From NCBI GenBank assembly GCA_022376925.1, contig JAIOJX010000002.1, positions 63,078,001 to 63,142,000 on the forward strand: 64,000 nt of DNA. The letters are read 5' to 3'. Shown here piece by piece: positions 23,545 through 35,246 of the stretch (positions within the stretch are counted from its first letter, which is position 1; each line of letters opens with the position of its first letter). The notes under the pieces were generated by a model. It saw nothing but the letters and a program-made list of their open reading frames with translations, was not told where the DNA came from and did no database searches. This DNA is from Tragulus kanchil (Eukaryota > Chordata > Mammalia > Artiodactyla > Tragulidae). The position numbers and the translations under genes were made by a program.

Positions 23545-23915
23545 ATGGGATTAATATTTATTGAATGCCTACTGTATGATGAGACTTTATATGTTATTTT
23601 ATTGTTTAGTCGTTAAGTTATGTCTGACGCTTTTGAGACCCCCAGGGACTGTATTCCACATGCCTTCTCTGCCCATGGGATTTTCTAGGCAAGAATACCG
23701 AAGTGGATTGCCATTTCCACCACCAGGAGATCTTCCCAATCCAGGGATCAAACCTATGTCCCATGCATTAGCAGGCAGACTCTTGACCACTGAGTCACCA
23801 GGAAAGCCCTATTTTATTGTTATCTTTTTAAAAAAAAATCATTATAGACTAGATTGTCTGCATATTACAGATACAGATACTGAGATGCAAGAAATGTAAC
23901 TTACCTCCCATCAGA
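23545..23915 (-). mobile_element. MIR SINE, antisense, split by Bov-A2
   Basis: Left part: tatttattgaatgcctactg. Right part after the inserted SINE: catattacagatacagatac and tgagatgcaagaaatgtaac, corresponding to the MIR blocks for the acagatgagg and taacttgccc regions in reverse orientation. Both parts are diverged, as expected for an element older than the ruminant SINE inside it. Confidence 0.65.
23600..23810 (-). mobile_element. Bov-A2 SINE, antisense, inserted in MIR
   Basis: Reverse complement of Bov-A2 with ttgtttagtcgttaag, gcaagaataccgaagtgg, and the caccaggaaagccc head. Flanking tattttattgtt-like direct repeats at about 23591 and 23810 are a plausible target-site duplication. Confidence 0.9.
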
Positions 23916-25024
23916 GAATGAAGAGATTCCAGAAGGGTTTGCCGGCAGAGCTCTGTGCCCACAGCCATCTGTACTTGTCTCTGCCACAGACCCTGCTGCC
24001 TCCAGGGCTGTGGTTTTAGTTTACTGCATGTATATTGTACCTGAAATGAAGTTATCTTATTAGATGAATTATTTGAAAAATGCAGTTTTATAAATAATAC
24101 ATTAAACATGATTTTTAAATCAATATAATTCAAGGAAAATGAAATTAGATGAGTCTAATAAAATCAGGGAATCATGGAAACAGTGTGTATTTCTACATGA
24201 TGGGTGTTTTGTGTTAGGAAGTTATTTATGTCATGATGATACTGGGGTGCTTGAGAGATTAGGGATTTTATTTCAGGTACCCTGTGTGTCTATTTTGACA
24301 ATGTACCTTTGGCCACTACACCTTGAGCTGTTTTCTTAAGGCTGAAAGGAGCAAGAGTGATTCATAGTTTGCCTGATTTCATAGTAGCAACAACAGCAGA
24401 CCACAGCCAATTTTTCCACGAGGGAAATTGGTGAAAAGTGTCTTAAAAGAAACCCTGACATTTAACTTGTAAATTTAAGAAATCTATTTTGGAGGAAATA
24501 CGCAAAACAAATTGTCATAAAAATGGGCTTACCCTGAAACAAAGCTGCTAAAGAGAACTTCCAACACCCAGGATATTTTAACTCTACCCTTTGTCTGAGG
24601 GGGATTGTTTTTCTCATCAAGCGCTGAATAACTGAATTATCAGTTCAGCATGCAAGCTTTTACGTGAATACAAGGTGGATTTTTCCAGACAGGTTTGGTA
24701 ATTTCTTCAAGGTATTTTCTGTGTTAATCAGGCATACGTAGCAGGGAAAAGTGGAGAAAGAAAATGTTTCTCTACCAATAATCGTATCATACTGAATTAA
24801 ACATTTTTATTAATGCTCCAAAGTAAAACTTGATTTATTTCCACTTTTTCAAAGTGTGGTATGATTTCCCAGGAAAACCAAAATGGATTGCGGGAATCTG
24901 CAGTGAACAGGGAAAATTGGGTATGAAATAATTACAGAAAAATAATTATAACAGAGACTGGAAGTTGAAATATTATTGAAATATGTCTAGTAATGGGTAG
25001 TTAAAGTCAGCTCCATGGCAGGGG
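23916..25024. other. Unique repeat-poor DNA
   Basis: About 1.1 kb of single-copy sequence without a recognisable transposon. The part at 24560-24780 has the higher complexity of possible conserved noncoding DNA. No convincing exon. Confidence 0.4.
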
Positions 25025-27203
25025 CAAAATTGGAAGTCGTATTGTAATGAATGCATGTTACAGCATTAAACAATAACACATTCTTCCTGGGAAAACTAAA
25101 ATGACAGGTGTAGTCATTGATGCTTCAAGCGTGTACTCTGACCTCAAGACTCACAGTCTGCTACAGTCTGTAGAGCATGTACTGTGGAGTCAGAATTATG
25201 CTAAGGGAAAGAGAACCAGAAAATGTCGTATAGGAACTTCCATCTTCTTTACTGCAAAATATGTATTTCAATGTCTTACAGAGATAACATTTGAAAAAAT
25301 GGCAATGAACATCTCCCTGACTGTTTACTTCTCTTCCTCATTTTCTTAAGCGCACAAAGGAGGTTTATGAGCAATGGAAACTATATTTATATAGCTTTTT
25401 AAATAGATGATGCTGTGCTATTTGACCTTAGGTAGATTGTTTTTTTAAAAAAGTTCTTCAGCCAAGTGTTTCTTGGTTATGTTTGAAACTGTACTCTCAC
25501 TGCGTATTTTTATTTAAATAGTTTGCCTTAATGATCAGGGCTCAGAGATTTCAGAATTATGCAAAAGATGAAAATAAAACTAGCATTAGTCAAATTCGTA
25601 TTTTTGCATTTCATCCATTATTACATTTGTGGTTCTCTGCAGATCATTACTTTGTACTTGGTTTTTCTCCTCTTTCCAATTTTGTCTAATTCGCAGTCAC
25701 AATTTCTACATTATAACCTACTGAAGATTTTATTTTTCTTTCATTTCAGTAACCATTATTTGAATCATAAAAAAATGCATTACTATATTCATAATGTACT
25801 GCTTATGTGACAGTTTTTGAACTTTAATATTCTTTTCTGTAACGTGCCGGCTTAGCAGCCTATAAAAGAGACATATTGTTTGTAATGTTTCTTACCCACA
25901 ACAAATGGTGTGATTCGGGGGTTTATGAAATGGCAGTAGTTTGCTAAATTTGTGATTCTTCTGTGTTCCGTCGTCAAGAACAGTTGTACATCTGCTCAGC
26001 ACAGACTTCCTGAGACTGTGAACTTTAATTGAGGAAATAATGAGGGTTCAGGGACTACTGATACGGAGTTGGTTGAAAAAGGTGCCCTGCTGCCAGATCA
26101 AAATCTTTCTCAGCACAGATTCAAAATTGGAAGTCGTATTGTAATGAATGCATGTTACAGCATTAAACAATAACACATTCTTCCTGGGAAAACTAAAATG
26201 ACAGGTGTAGTCATTGATGCTTCAAGCGTGTACTCTGACCTCAAGACTCACAGTCTGCTACAGTCTGTAGAGCATGTACTGTGGAGTCAGAATTATGCTA
26301 AGGGAAAGAGAACCAGAAAATGTCGTATAGGAACTTCCATCTTCTTTACTGCAAAATATGTATTTCAATGTCTTACAGAGATAACATTTAAAAAAATGGC
26401 AATGAACATCTCCCTGACTGTTTACTTCTCTTCCTCATTTTCTTAAGCGCACAAAGGAGGTTTATGAGCAATGGAAACTATATTTATATAGCTTTTTAAA
26501 TAGATGATGCTGTGCTATTTGACCTTAGGTAGATTGTTTTTTTAAAAAAGTTCTTCAGCCAAGTGTTTCTTGGTTATGTTTGAAACTGTACTCTCACTGC
26601 GTATTTTTATTTAAATAGTTTGCCTTAATGATCAGGGCTCAGAGATTTCAGAATTATGCAAAAGATGAAAATAAAACTAGCATTAGTCAAATTCGTATTT
26701 TTGCATTTCATCCATTATTACATTTGTGGTTCTCTGCAGATCATTACTTTGTACTTGGTTTTTCTCCTCTTTCCAATTTTGTCTAATTCGCAGTCACAAT
26801 TTCTACATTATAACCTACTGAAGATTTTATTTTTCTTTCATTTCAGTAACCATTATTTGAATCATAAAAAAATGCATTACTATATTCATAATGTACTGCT
26901 TATGTGACAGTTTTTGAACTTTAATATTCTTTTCTGTAACGTGCCGGCTTAGCAGCCTATAAAAGAGACATATTGTTTGTAATGTTTCTTACCCACAACA
27001 AATGGTGTGATTCGGGGGTTTATGAAATGGCAGTAGTTTGCTAAATTTGTGATTCTTCTGTGTTCCGTCGTCAAGAACAGTTGTACATCTGCTCAGCACA
27101 GACTTCCTGAGACTGTGAACTTTAATTGAGGAAAAATAATGAGGGTTCAGGGACTACTGATACGGAGTTGGTTGCAAAACAGGTGCCCTGCTGCCAGATC
27201 AAT
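25025..27203. repeat. Direct duplication 8 (copies 25025-26121 and 26122-27203)
   Basis: Period 1097. The interior differs at one base I can identify: 25293 region tttgaaaaaatgg against tttaaaaaaatgg. The left copy tail has short deletions (gaggaaataatg against gaggaaaaataatg; ttgaaaaagg against ttgcaaaacagg) and then about 20 unrelated bases before the join. The unit is repeat-free AT-rich DNA, and the 82- and 83-codon frames in it occur twice for this reason. Confidence 0.95.
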
Positions 27204-29052
27204 GGATTATTTACTCCTTTGTCATAAACAGGAAACAGTTGTTTGTGGGAAGTACACGCATATTTTAAAGACTGTGTACATGTTTTCTCCTTCCTTGTCA
27301 ATGCAGAACATTTTACATAGTGCTCAGCTTATGATTTAACTAACTATATGGAATAAGTAAACACTTGCTCTGTTTAATAATTAACCACCTTGTTGGTAAA
27401 AGAACTTTTAAGAGTGATTTCAAGAACACCCAACATCATATGTGCTTCCAGCCCTTACCTCTCCACTCATATGGCTGCAGTCATAAACCCTGTCTATAAT
27501 TGTCCAAATATTTTTCTGGCTTTCTTTATAGACATTGGAAAGTAGAAAATCTTTCTTCCCCCTAAATACACAGGGAAATCTAAAATACAAATTGTAGTTT
27601 GGGATTTCATTAGGATCCCTAACAGTCTGTACAGGTTTTTTTTTTTTTTCCTCAAACCACTGGAGTAGAATTTTCTCATGATATAATTAGGAGGTTGACG
27701 GGGATGGGCTCAGAATCCTTTTCTAAGTGCATAAAACAAGCATATCGGGCTTTCTGTGGGCATCTGATTTCTGAGCCTGATGCAGCTATCTCTGACACAC
27801 CTGAGCAGGACCAACCTAAGAGGCGAGGGTCACCCAAAGGGGGCGTGCTCATCTCTTGGCTCTCTTCATTAGCAAACCAAACTAAGGGCTGTGGGATGCC
27901 CAGAATTAGCTGCAATTTCTACCATGACAAGTGACTTTTTGTGTTACATAATGATATGCTGGGAATTTAAATCCTAGGTTCTAGAGATCAGTGGTTTAAA
28001 TTCTAATGATGGGTTTTGTGGCACTGACGTCTGACTTTTAACACTTGGAGGTTGGGGAGCCATAGAAACCATGCCAGAAACTTTATACACAGAGCCCACC
28101 CATGGACAGCTCCTCTGAACCCTCAGACAGTGCATACAAGCCTCATCTCTCAACTAGAAATGTGATAATAGAAACTCTTCTTGGAAATCATCTTCATTTG
28201 TACTATTAAATCTCTCTTAATTCCTTTTGGAATTGGGATTACTATTGGAAGTCTGAATTATGTTCGAAATAACTGCCACTGGAGAACACCAAATTTATGC
28301 AAAAGAAGAAGACTCTTGGATTTCTAAAATGCTAATGATTTAAGCTAAATGCAGCAAGTAATCAGTAACTTTAAAGTACATTTAACCAAAGTATGATGTC
28401 GGACAATCTGATCCATCTACCTTAAAGTATGAAAACGCTTTGGTTAAAAAAAAAAAAAATTGGTTTTTGTTAACTATATGTTCATTGGTACATGATATAA
28501 TAGTGTAACAATGCATCTTTTCTACCACAAAGTGGTGGCAAGAATATCATTAAATGTGGAAATAAAAATAAGACTTCAGTTCCTATTTATATCAAATCAT
28601 TGCTGATAGTTAAATATGCCATTCTTTAAGTGAACATAGGATTTGTTCTGATGTTGCAGCATATACTCACAAAGGGTCTTGTAACAGTGCTAGCACTTCT
28701 AGTATGCTATTACATACTTTAACAATACTCATGTTTAAATTTTTAACTTGTGCTTGCTAAATATTACAGGTAAATATTCACTGTCTGCTATTTTTCCTCT
28801 ATTACTAATTGACTACAATAAATACAGTCATCAGGGTCAAGTTGAATTTCCTATCAGTACTGCATGAAGAAAGTACAAATGAAATTCACTTTTGTTTTCC
28901 ACTGAGGTGATTGGGGGACTATTCTTTTAGAGTCAACAAAATTTCCTTTGAATCTAAGAACAAGACTCAGGGCAAATTGTAGTTATGAACAATGAGAGAT
29001 ATGATTGCTTTATTTCTGTTGATGAGAGGGCCTATATTAAAAGATAAGTTGA
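27204..29052. other. Unique DNA with a GC-richer island at 27690-27940
   Basis: About 1.8 kb without recognisable transposons. Within it, 27704-27934 is an ATG-initiated plus-strand frame of 76 codons with G at -3 and +4, open on the opposite strand too. The residues (ISEPDAAISDTPEQDQPKRR and so on) match no family that I know. The stretch is GC-richer than its surroundings. It may be a conserved noncoding element or a chance frame. A short A-run lies at 28447-28459. Confidence 0.35.
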
Positions 29053-29158
29053 ATTATACCTATGACTGATTCATGTTGATGTTTGGCAGTAAACAACAAA
29101 ATTCTGTAAAGCTATTATCCTTTAATTTAAAAAAATTAAAAATAAAAACAAATATTCA
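29053..29158 (+). mobile_element. L1 3' tail fragment
   Basis: Contains tatgactgattcatgttgat, gtttggcagtaaacaacaaa and attctgtaaagctattatcc, followed by an A-rich tail, as at the 3' end of ruminant L1 elements. About 100 bases; extremely 5'-truncated. Confidence 0.8.
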
Positions 29159-29710
29159 ACTATAAATTTATATTCAACTGCTTTTATAAAGAATTTCTAT
29201 AAGAGAGTAGGCCTGCACTCTTAAAAATATGTAGCATCAGACATAGAATTACTCCTTCATGAATGTATGCTTTATTCGAGACAGCAGGAAGTAGTACGTT
29301 CAGGCTCGGCTGCTCTGTCATATCAAGCAGGGAGGAAAAGTTTGAAATGAAGTGACATCAATGAACATTCTCTGAATAAGACACATCAGGAGCGAAGTCT
29401 TTGTCTAGGACCCCTGATTTTAGAGATAAATATTGTACCTGGATTTCTTGTTCTATGACCTGCTGTTCTCAATTGAATCTAATTTTTCAGAAAGAATGTA
29501 AGAAATCTGAATTGTCACAGAAAGGAGGTAATCACTAATTTTTTTTCTACCAATGAAGGTGAAGCATGTGATTTTTTCCCCCTCTTTTTTTTTCCCCCTC
29601 TTTTTAACACAGATGTGTCTGAGGAATAGCAGAGAACAAAACCAGGGCATGATTTGTAAGCCCAAACATGACTGTTGCAAATTTGGCCCTGGCTGTAGAA
29701 GATTTAAGTA
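29159..29710. other. Unique intergenic DNA
   Basis: About 550 bases of single-copy sequence with a C/T-rich stretch at 29570-29605. I see no gene or repeat. Confidence 0.45.
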
Positions 29711-31868
29711 GCTATTGTTAGGAGGATTTTTGTAGTGGGTGAACAAGTCTGCCATAGCTACAGACCTTCAGTGTGTCTGCTTTCCTGCATTTGTGATGAT
29801 CAGGAGAAATTTAGAGTGTGAGTGTATGTGTGTGGAGGTATAGTAATTGTAACAGCAGAGACAGGGAAGGTTAACTGTGTTTTCAGGAAAATACTTAGAG
29901 AAATGAAAATGTGGCAAAATACTGAAACAATTATTGTCTTGAAAATGAAACTTGATTTTTCTAGGAAATAAAAATCATGTAAGAAAAGCATTTGAGAGAC
30001 TTCACAATGACTTTATTGACAGAGTAAAAAATTATTTTCCAACCGAAGTTTTGAGCCTACAATAAAACCTTTATGTCAAAAATTACCCTTATGCAAGGAG
30101 ATTAAAGCATACTGCAAGCCTTTTAGAAATGCCATTTTCAGAATACCTTCTGATGATTATTGGTCTCTTTTTTCTGTAAAGTTCTATGGAGAATATAGTT
30201 TAATTAACTTCCACTTGATACTACTTCATACACACTATCCAACTCTGACCCAATGTCTGATCGTATAGAATACATTACAAAAGAGCTGGTCATTTGAGTG
30301 CTTTAATATAGCTTGGCATTAATGTCAGGCATCATTTAGACAAGGAATTAAAAGTGTTATTTTAATGACTGAAGTGTGTTGGGTAGAACAGGCTTAATCT
30401 TTATAGGAAGAACAGTTTCAATTAGCTCTAAAATATTAATTTGTTAGTACAGCTATATTCTCTTATGTTATTTGGCCACAAAACATCTTATGAATAATAC
30501 ATTGGTAGAATTTACTTGTCTTATGATGTAACTAATACTGTTGATTTTATGACTGTCATGAGTCAGTTAAAAAATAGTTTTTCAAAACTTGATCATTTTT
30601 AATATTGAAGGCTTCTTTTACACCCCCTTTCCCCAAAGTAATTTGTAAGGCTATAAATAAAATATGCAGTCTCTGACTAGTAACATATTGAGTAGGTTTT
30701 AAACATGCAATGGCTATCTGTCTTAAAATTTTAAGGGCATTTATTTATTTGTTTACACAGTGAGTATAAGCTACTCTCGTTTCTAAAATTTAAGGGCTAT
30801 TGTTAGGAGGATTTTTGTAGTGGGTGAACAAGTCTGCCATAGCTACAGACCTTCAGTGTGTCTGCTTTCCTGCATTTGTGATGATCAGGAGAAATTTAGA
30901 GTGTGAGTGTATGTGTGTGGAGGTATAGTAATTGTAACAGCAGAGACAGGGAAGGTTAACTGTGTTTTCAGGAAAATACTTAGAGAAATGAAAATGTGGC
31001 AAAATACTGAAACAATTATTGTCTTGAAAATGAAACTTGATTTTTCTAGGAAATAAAAATCATGTAAGAAAAGCATTTGAGAGACTTCACAATGACTTTA
31101 TTGACAGAGTAAAAAATTATTTTCCAACCGAAGTTTTGAGCCTACAATAAAACCTTTATGTCAAAAATTACCCTTATGCAAGGAGATTAAAGCATACTGC
31201 AAGCCTTTTAGAAATGCCATTTTCAGAATACCTTCTGATGATTATTGGTCTCTTTTTTCTGTAAAGTTCTATGGAGAATATAGTTTAATTAACTTCCACT
31301 TGATACTACTTCATACACACTATCCAACTCTGACCCAATGTCTGATCGTATAGAATACATTACAAAAGAGCTGGTCATTTGAGTGCTTTAATATAGCTTG
31401 GCATTAATGTCAGGCATCATTTAGACAAGGAATTAAAAGTGTTATTTTAATGACTGAAGTGTGTTGGGTAGAACAGGCTTAATCTTTATAGGAAGAACAG
31501 TTTCAATTAGCTCTAAAATATTAATTTGTTAGTACAGCTATATTCTCTTATGTTATTTGGCCACAAAACATCTTATGAATAATACATTGGTAGAATTTAC
31601 TTGTCTTATGATGTAACTAATACTGTTGATTTTATGACTGTCATGAGTCAGTTAAAAAATAGTTTTTCAAAACTTGATCATTTTTAATATTGAAGGCTTC
31701 TTTTACACCCCCTTTCCCCAAAGTAATTTGTAAGGCTATAAATAAAATATGCAGTCTCTGACTAGTAACATATTGAGTAGGTTTTAAACATGCAATGGCT
31801 ATCTGTCTTAAAATTTTAAGGGCATTTTTATTTATTTGTTTACACAGTGAGTATAAGCTATTCTCCTT
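29711..31868. repeat. Direct duplication 9 (copies 29711-30795 and 30796-31868)
   Basis: Period 1085. The interior is identical, including the paired 63-codon minus-strand frames. The left copy end reads aagctactctcgtttctaaa against aagctattctccttggaaac in the right copy, and an upstream T-run is shorter. It holds no recognisable transposon. Confidence 0.95.
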
Positions 31869-33514
31869 GGAAACAGTTCCTCTCACTGTGGAAAGTATGA
31901 AAATATGAGAACAAAAATAACTACATACCTTAATCCTACTATTGTGTTTCCAGGAACTAAAAATGCTACTGTTCTGGCTTTTACTCTCCTTGAATATGTC
32001 CCTGTAGCCTTATCTTTCCACTGTACTCACTGTTTATTGCAACATCTTGGCACTGGTTTTCATAGCTGTTCATGTGCCCCTACCTTAAGCTGAGTGAGAG
32101 TCATGTGGGTAAAAATCCTATAGCACTTTGGAAAAAATGCTGCTTTTCCCTGTAGCTAACTAAAACTTTGCAGTTGCTGCATAGACTTCACAGGGACTGC
32201 CTCTATTTGGTAAAACGTAGAGGGCTCGGAAACGCTTGAACCCATCACCCCAATGTGAAGCACTTATCTCCAGGCTTAGATGGCATTAAAGGTCCTGTTA
32301 CTCACTACCAAAGCTGCTGGTTGAAAAGGGAAGGTTTCATGCATCCTGACAAATGCCCTCAAATAGCCTAATAAAATAGGAGCCAAGATTTTCATATAGG
32401 TAGGTCTCAAAAGTGTATATCGTCTTCCTTAAGTCTCCTGGTGCCTCATTGTCATCAGCAGCATTGGCCACATTGAACCTGATTAATTCTCAAAAACTTG
32501 GAAACTAGACATATTATCATCTAACTAGGCTCCGTGGAAGAAGGGTTGGGGGAAATGCTGAGGTTTATATAGCAAAGAAGAGCTACACAAATGCAGTTTT
32601 TCAGCTAGGTAAAGAAGGCTTTTGTAGTAGATTTCATGCAGCAGTTGGCATTGGCAGTATTGCAAAAAGAGATGTATTCTGTTGTGCTCTGTTTGATCAA
32701 GTGCTAAACCCGTGTGATCAATAGAGAGACAGATGTCGGGTGCAGATGGCGATGCCGTGATACCTGGGGCAGCGCGGGCCTGCCAGAATGACAGAATGGG
32801 AACAAGGAAGAGCAGCAAAGCAACAGAATGTGACAAATGAAATTAGGGTTTATACTAGTCGATAATTTACAGCTAATACAAAGTGACAGAATTTTTCAGT
32901 GCCCAGTATATTTTACTTCCAGTAATGCTATAGCCAATAAAGGCATATTTCATGCAACATAATAAAATGAAAGCTGTGGGGAAATATAGTCCAACCATTT
33001 TTTATTATGTTACAACTTTTAAAATTGATCCCTGAGAGAATACTAATAGCACGCAAGTCTTGTTAGAGTGACGTCTAAAGGCATTTTATCTCCAGATTTA
33101 TAGTGACCCTATTACTTACTCTCATTGAATGTTAGACGCATAAGGTGAAGACAGATAACTCTGTAGTAACCAAAATGCATATGCTTTGCTTTAAGAGGTA
33201 TATGATGACTGCTTCAGTCTTTTTATGAAATTATAGAAACAGATCAATTTCAACTATTAAATAAACATTTTAATTTTTTATATTAATGGGAATGTTTAAG
33301 CAGTCACCTGTGTAATTAAAAATGAAAATCTAAGCACATGTTAAAAATAGTCATATCCAGGCCAAAAGCTACTTAATATATTTGGAAAATATTTTATGAC
33401 TCTGCAGTTCAAAATATATTGATAATACTCTGAAATTACAACTTTTGCCATGATGGTAAATCAACTGATGTCCTTTTAGTGACTTAATGAAATACTCCAT
33501 ATTCTTGAGCACAC
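31869..33514. other. Unique intergenic DNA
   Basis: About 1.6 kb of single-copy sequence. The 103-codon minus-strand frame at 32525-32836 looks like it has a signal peptide but begins at a TTG codon with no upstream in-frame ATG nearby, so I do not call it a gene. Confidence 0.45.
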
Positions 33515-33809
33515 TTGGGGCTTCCCTGGTGGCTCAGGTGCTAAAGGGTCTGCCTGCAATGTAGGAGGCCCAGGTTCAATGCCTGGCTTGGGAAGATCCC
33601 CTGGAGAAGAAAATGGCAACCCACTCTAGTATTCTTGCCTGGAGAATTTCATGAACAGAAGAGCCTGGCAAGCTATAGTCTATGAAGTCCCAAAGAGTCA
33701 GACACAACTGAGCAGCTAACACAAGGAATTCAAGACCCCAGGAAGAAAGCTCTCTACAGAATTGGAGATTTAGAATGCGAGGGCTGTGGCTATATCAAAC
33801 TACTAAAAC
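33515..33809 (+). mobile_element. Bov-A2 SINE with possible 3' transduced segment
   Basis: Bov-A2 proper is 33517-33723: ggggcttccctggtggctca, gcccaggttcaatgcctggc, agtattcttgcctggag and gtcagacacaactgagcagc. A perfect 12-base direct repeat tcttgagcacac lies at 33503-33514 and at 33810-33821, enclosing the SINE plus 86 further bases that end in actaaaa. The simplest reading is one retrotransposition of SINE plus downstream flank. A chance repeat is the alternative. Confidence 0.85.
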
Positions 33810-33815
33810 TCTTGA

Positions 33816-33830
33816 GCACACACACACACG
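33816..33830. repeat. Short (CA)n run
   Basis: Seven or so CA dinucleotides directly after the right-hand 12-base direct repeat. It may have grown from the terminal acac of that repeat. Confidence 0.7.
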
Positions 33831-34298
33831 CTACTAGTGACCAACTCCAGTGGGAGAAAGGTATATGGTGGATGAGCAGAGCCATCCCTCAGCAGAGCTA
33901 CCTGGTGGGTTCTTTTCTTTTTGTTTTACTCTTGCCTCCTTTGTTTCTCATCCTCCATCTGGAGTCTCCATTTCCGAGCAATACCATGTCTGCACAAGAT
34001 GACTTCATAGACCGGCTTATCAGTTCTGGGACCTCTCTCTCCACCCACCTGTCCCATTATTCAAGTCTTCTCTGAGCAACGGTACCTCAATACCCTCTTC
34101 CAAGGGCTTTTGCAACCATATGCGAAGGAAACTCTAAAGCTGGAGTGCCCACAGTCAGGGGGTGTCTGATGGAAGGCATATTGGAGAGTATAGGAATTTT
34201 CCAACACCCCCACAGGTACAGTTATGGACAGCAAGGCCCATGACTGCCTGTGACACTGACAAATGTATATTAATAATATTAATAGGATGCCGTCTGTG
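33831..34298. other. Unique intergenic DNA
   Basis: About 470 bases, nothing recognised. The 87-codon frame at 33812-34075 starts in the CA run and shows no family features. Confidence 0.4.
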
Positions 34299-34640
34299 TT
34301 TTTTTAAAAAAATTTTATTTTACTTTTTACTTTTACAGAGTTTTGTTTTTTACAGATATGTAGAATCCCAGATGAGTCATATGTATATCCCCCCCATCCC
34401 ACCCCTCCAGGCCATCGCACCCCACCCCTGCAGGATCCCCTTTTCTCACAGTGCAATGACAATAGGTATTTTTTTCACATATGATACTATAGGTTTTCGT
34501 GCTACTTCCTTTACACCTTCCACCCACTCTTCATTCCCCACAATGTCCATATGTCTATTCTCCATGTCTATTTTTTCATCGCTTCACTGCGTGTATTATC
34601 ATTACCATCCTACTAGATTCCATGTATCCGTCTGTGATTT
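34299..34640 (-). mobile_element. L1 3' UTR, antisense
   Basis: Reverse complement of a ruminant L1 3' UTR: T/A-rich tail at 34299-34335, then acttttacagagttttgttt, cccatcccacccctccagg and cctactagattccatgtatc. The same order of blocks as at 4594-4960. The long plus-strand frame here is an antisense reading. Confidence 0.87.
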
Positions 34641-35246
34641 TAACAGACTTTCCTAAGTGTCTGCTCCCTGAGTACCAAAGAAGACCCAAGACATACCCTT
34701 CAGTGGCCGTAATAATCAGCCTCTTTCATTGGCTCATTTATAAACCATGGCCTCAGTGAAAGGGAACAAAATCATGACACCTACTGAATTTATGAAAATT
34801 GTCTTGCCTATCTAAGATAATGCTTGGCAGCTTAAATGTCACATAAACACATGCACACACTATTCATTTGTTCCACAAACAGTGGCAGTTATTTTATATT
34901 AATAGCAGGGCTAAATTATGCTTATTATACATAGTTGTATCATAATTCAAGCTAATCTTATATATGGATGAACCCTTTGCTCAGGAATGAATGCTTATAA
35001 TTACTAAAAGTAATATAACCGTTATATTCTAGATATTTCAACAGACATTCTGCTTTGGGGTTTGCTATTCCAGTTGTTCATTCAACTTTAACAAAACAAA
35101 TGATCGTCCTATTTTTTAAAAATCTCCTTGTGAAAACTTAATAACACTGATCAAAAACTTTGACTAGATCTTACATAAAGACTAGTTAACTAGTTTCAAT
35201 GTCCATTCCTTAGTTATTTCTAATCTGCTAATTTATGAAGGCTCTT
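34641..35246. other. Unique intergenic DNA
   Basis: About 600 bases of AT-rich single-copy sequence; nothing recognised. Confidence 0.45.

Noticed and set aside
32525..32836. 103-codon minus-strand frame with a signal-peptide-like N-terminus
   Set aside because: Its start is a TTG codon and I see no in-frame ATG before the hydrophobic stretch; one such segment among many chance frames is expected.
34162..34656. 164-codon plus-strand frame
   Set aside because: Most of it reads the reverse complement of an L1 3' UTR (34299-34640); no domain is recognisable.
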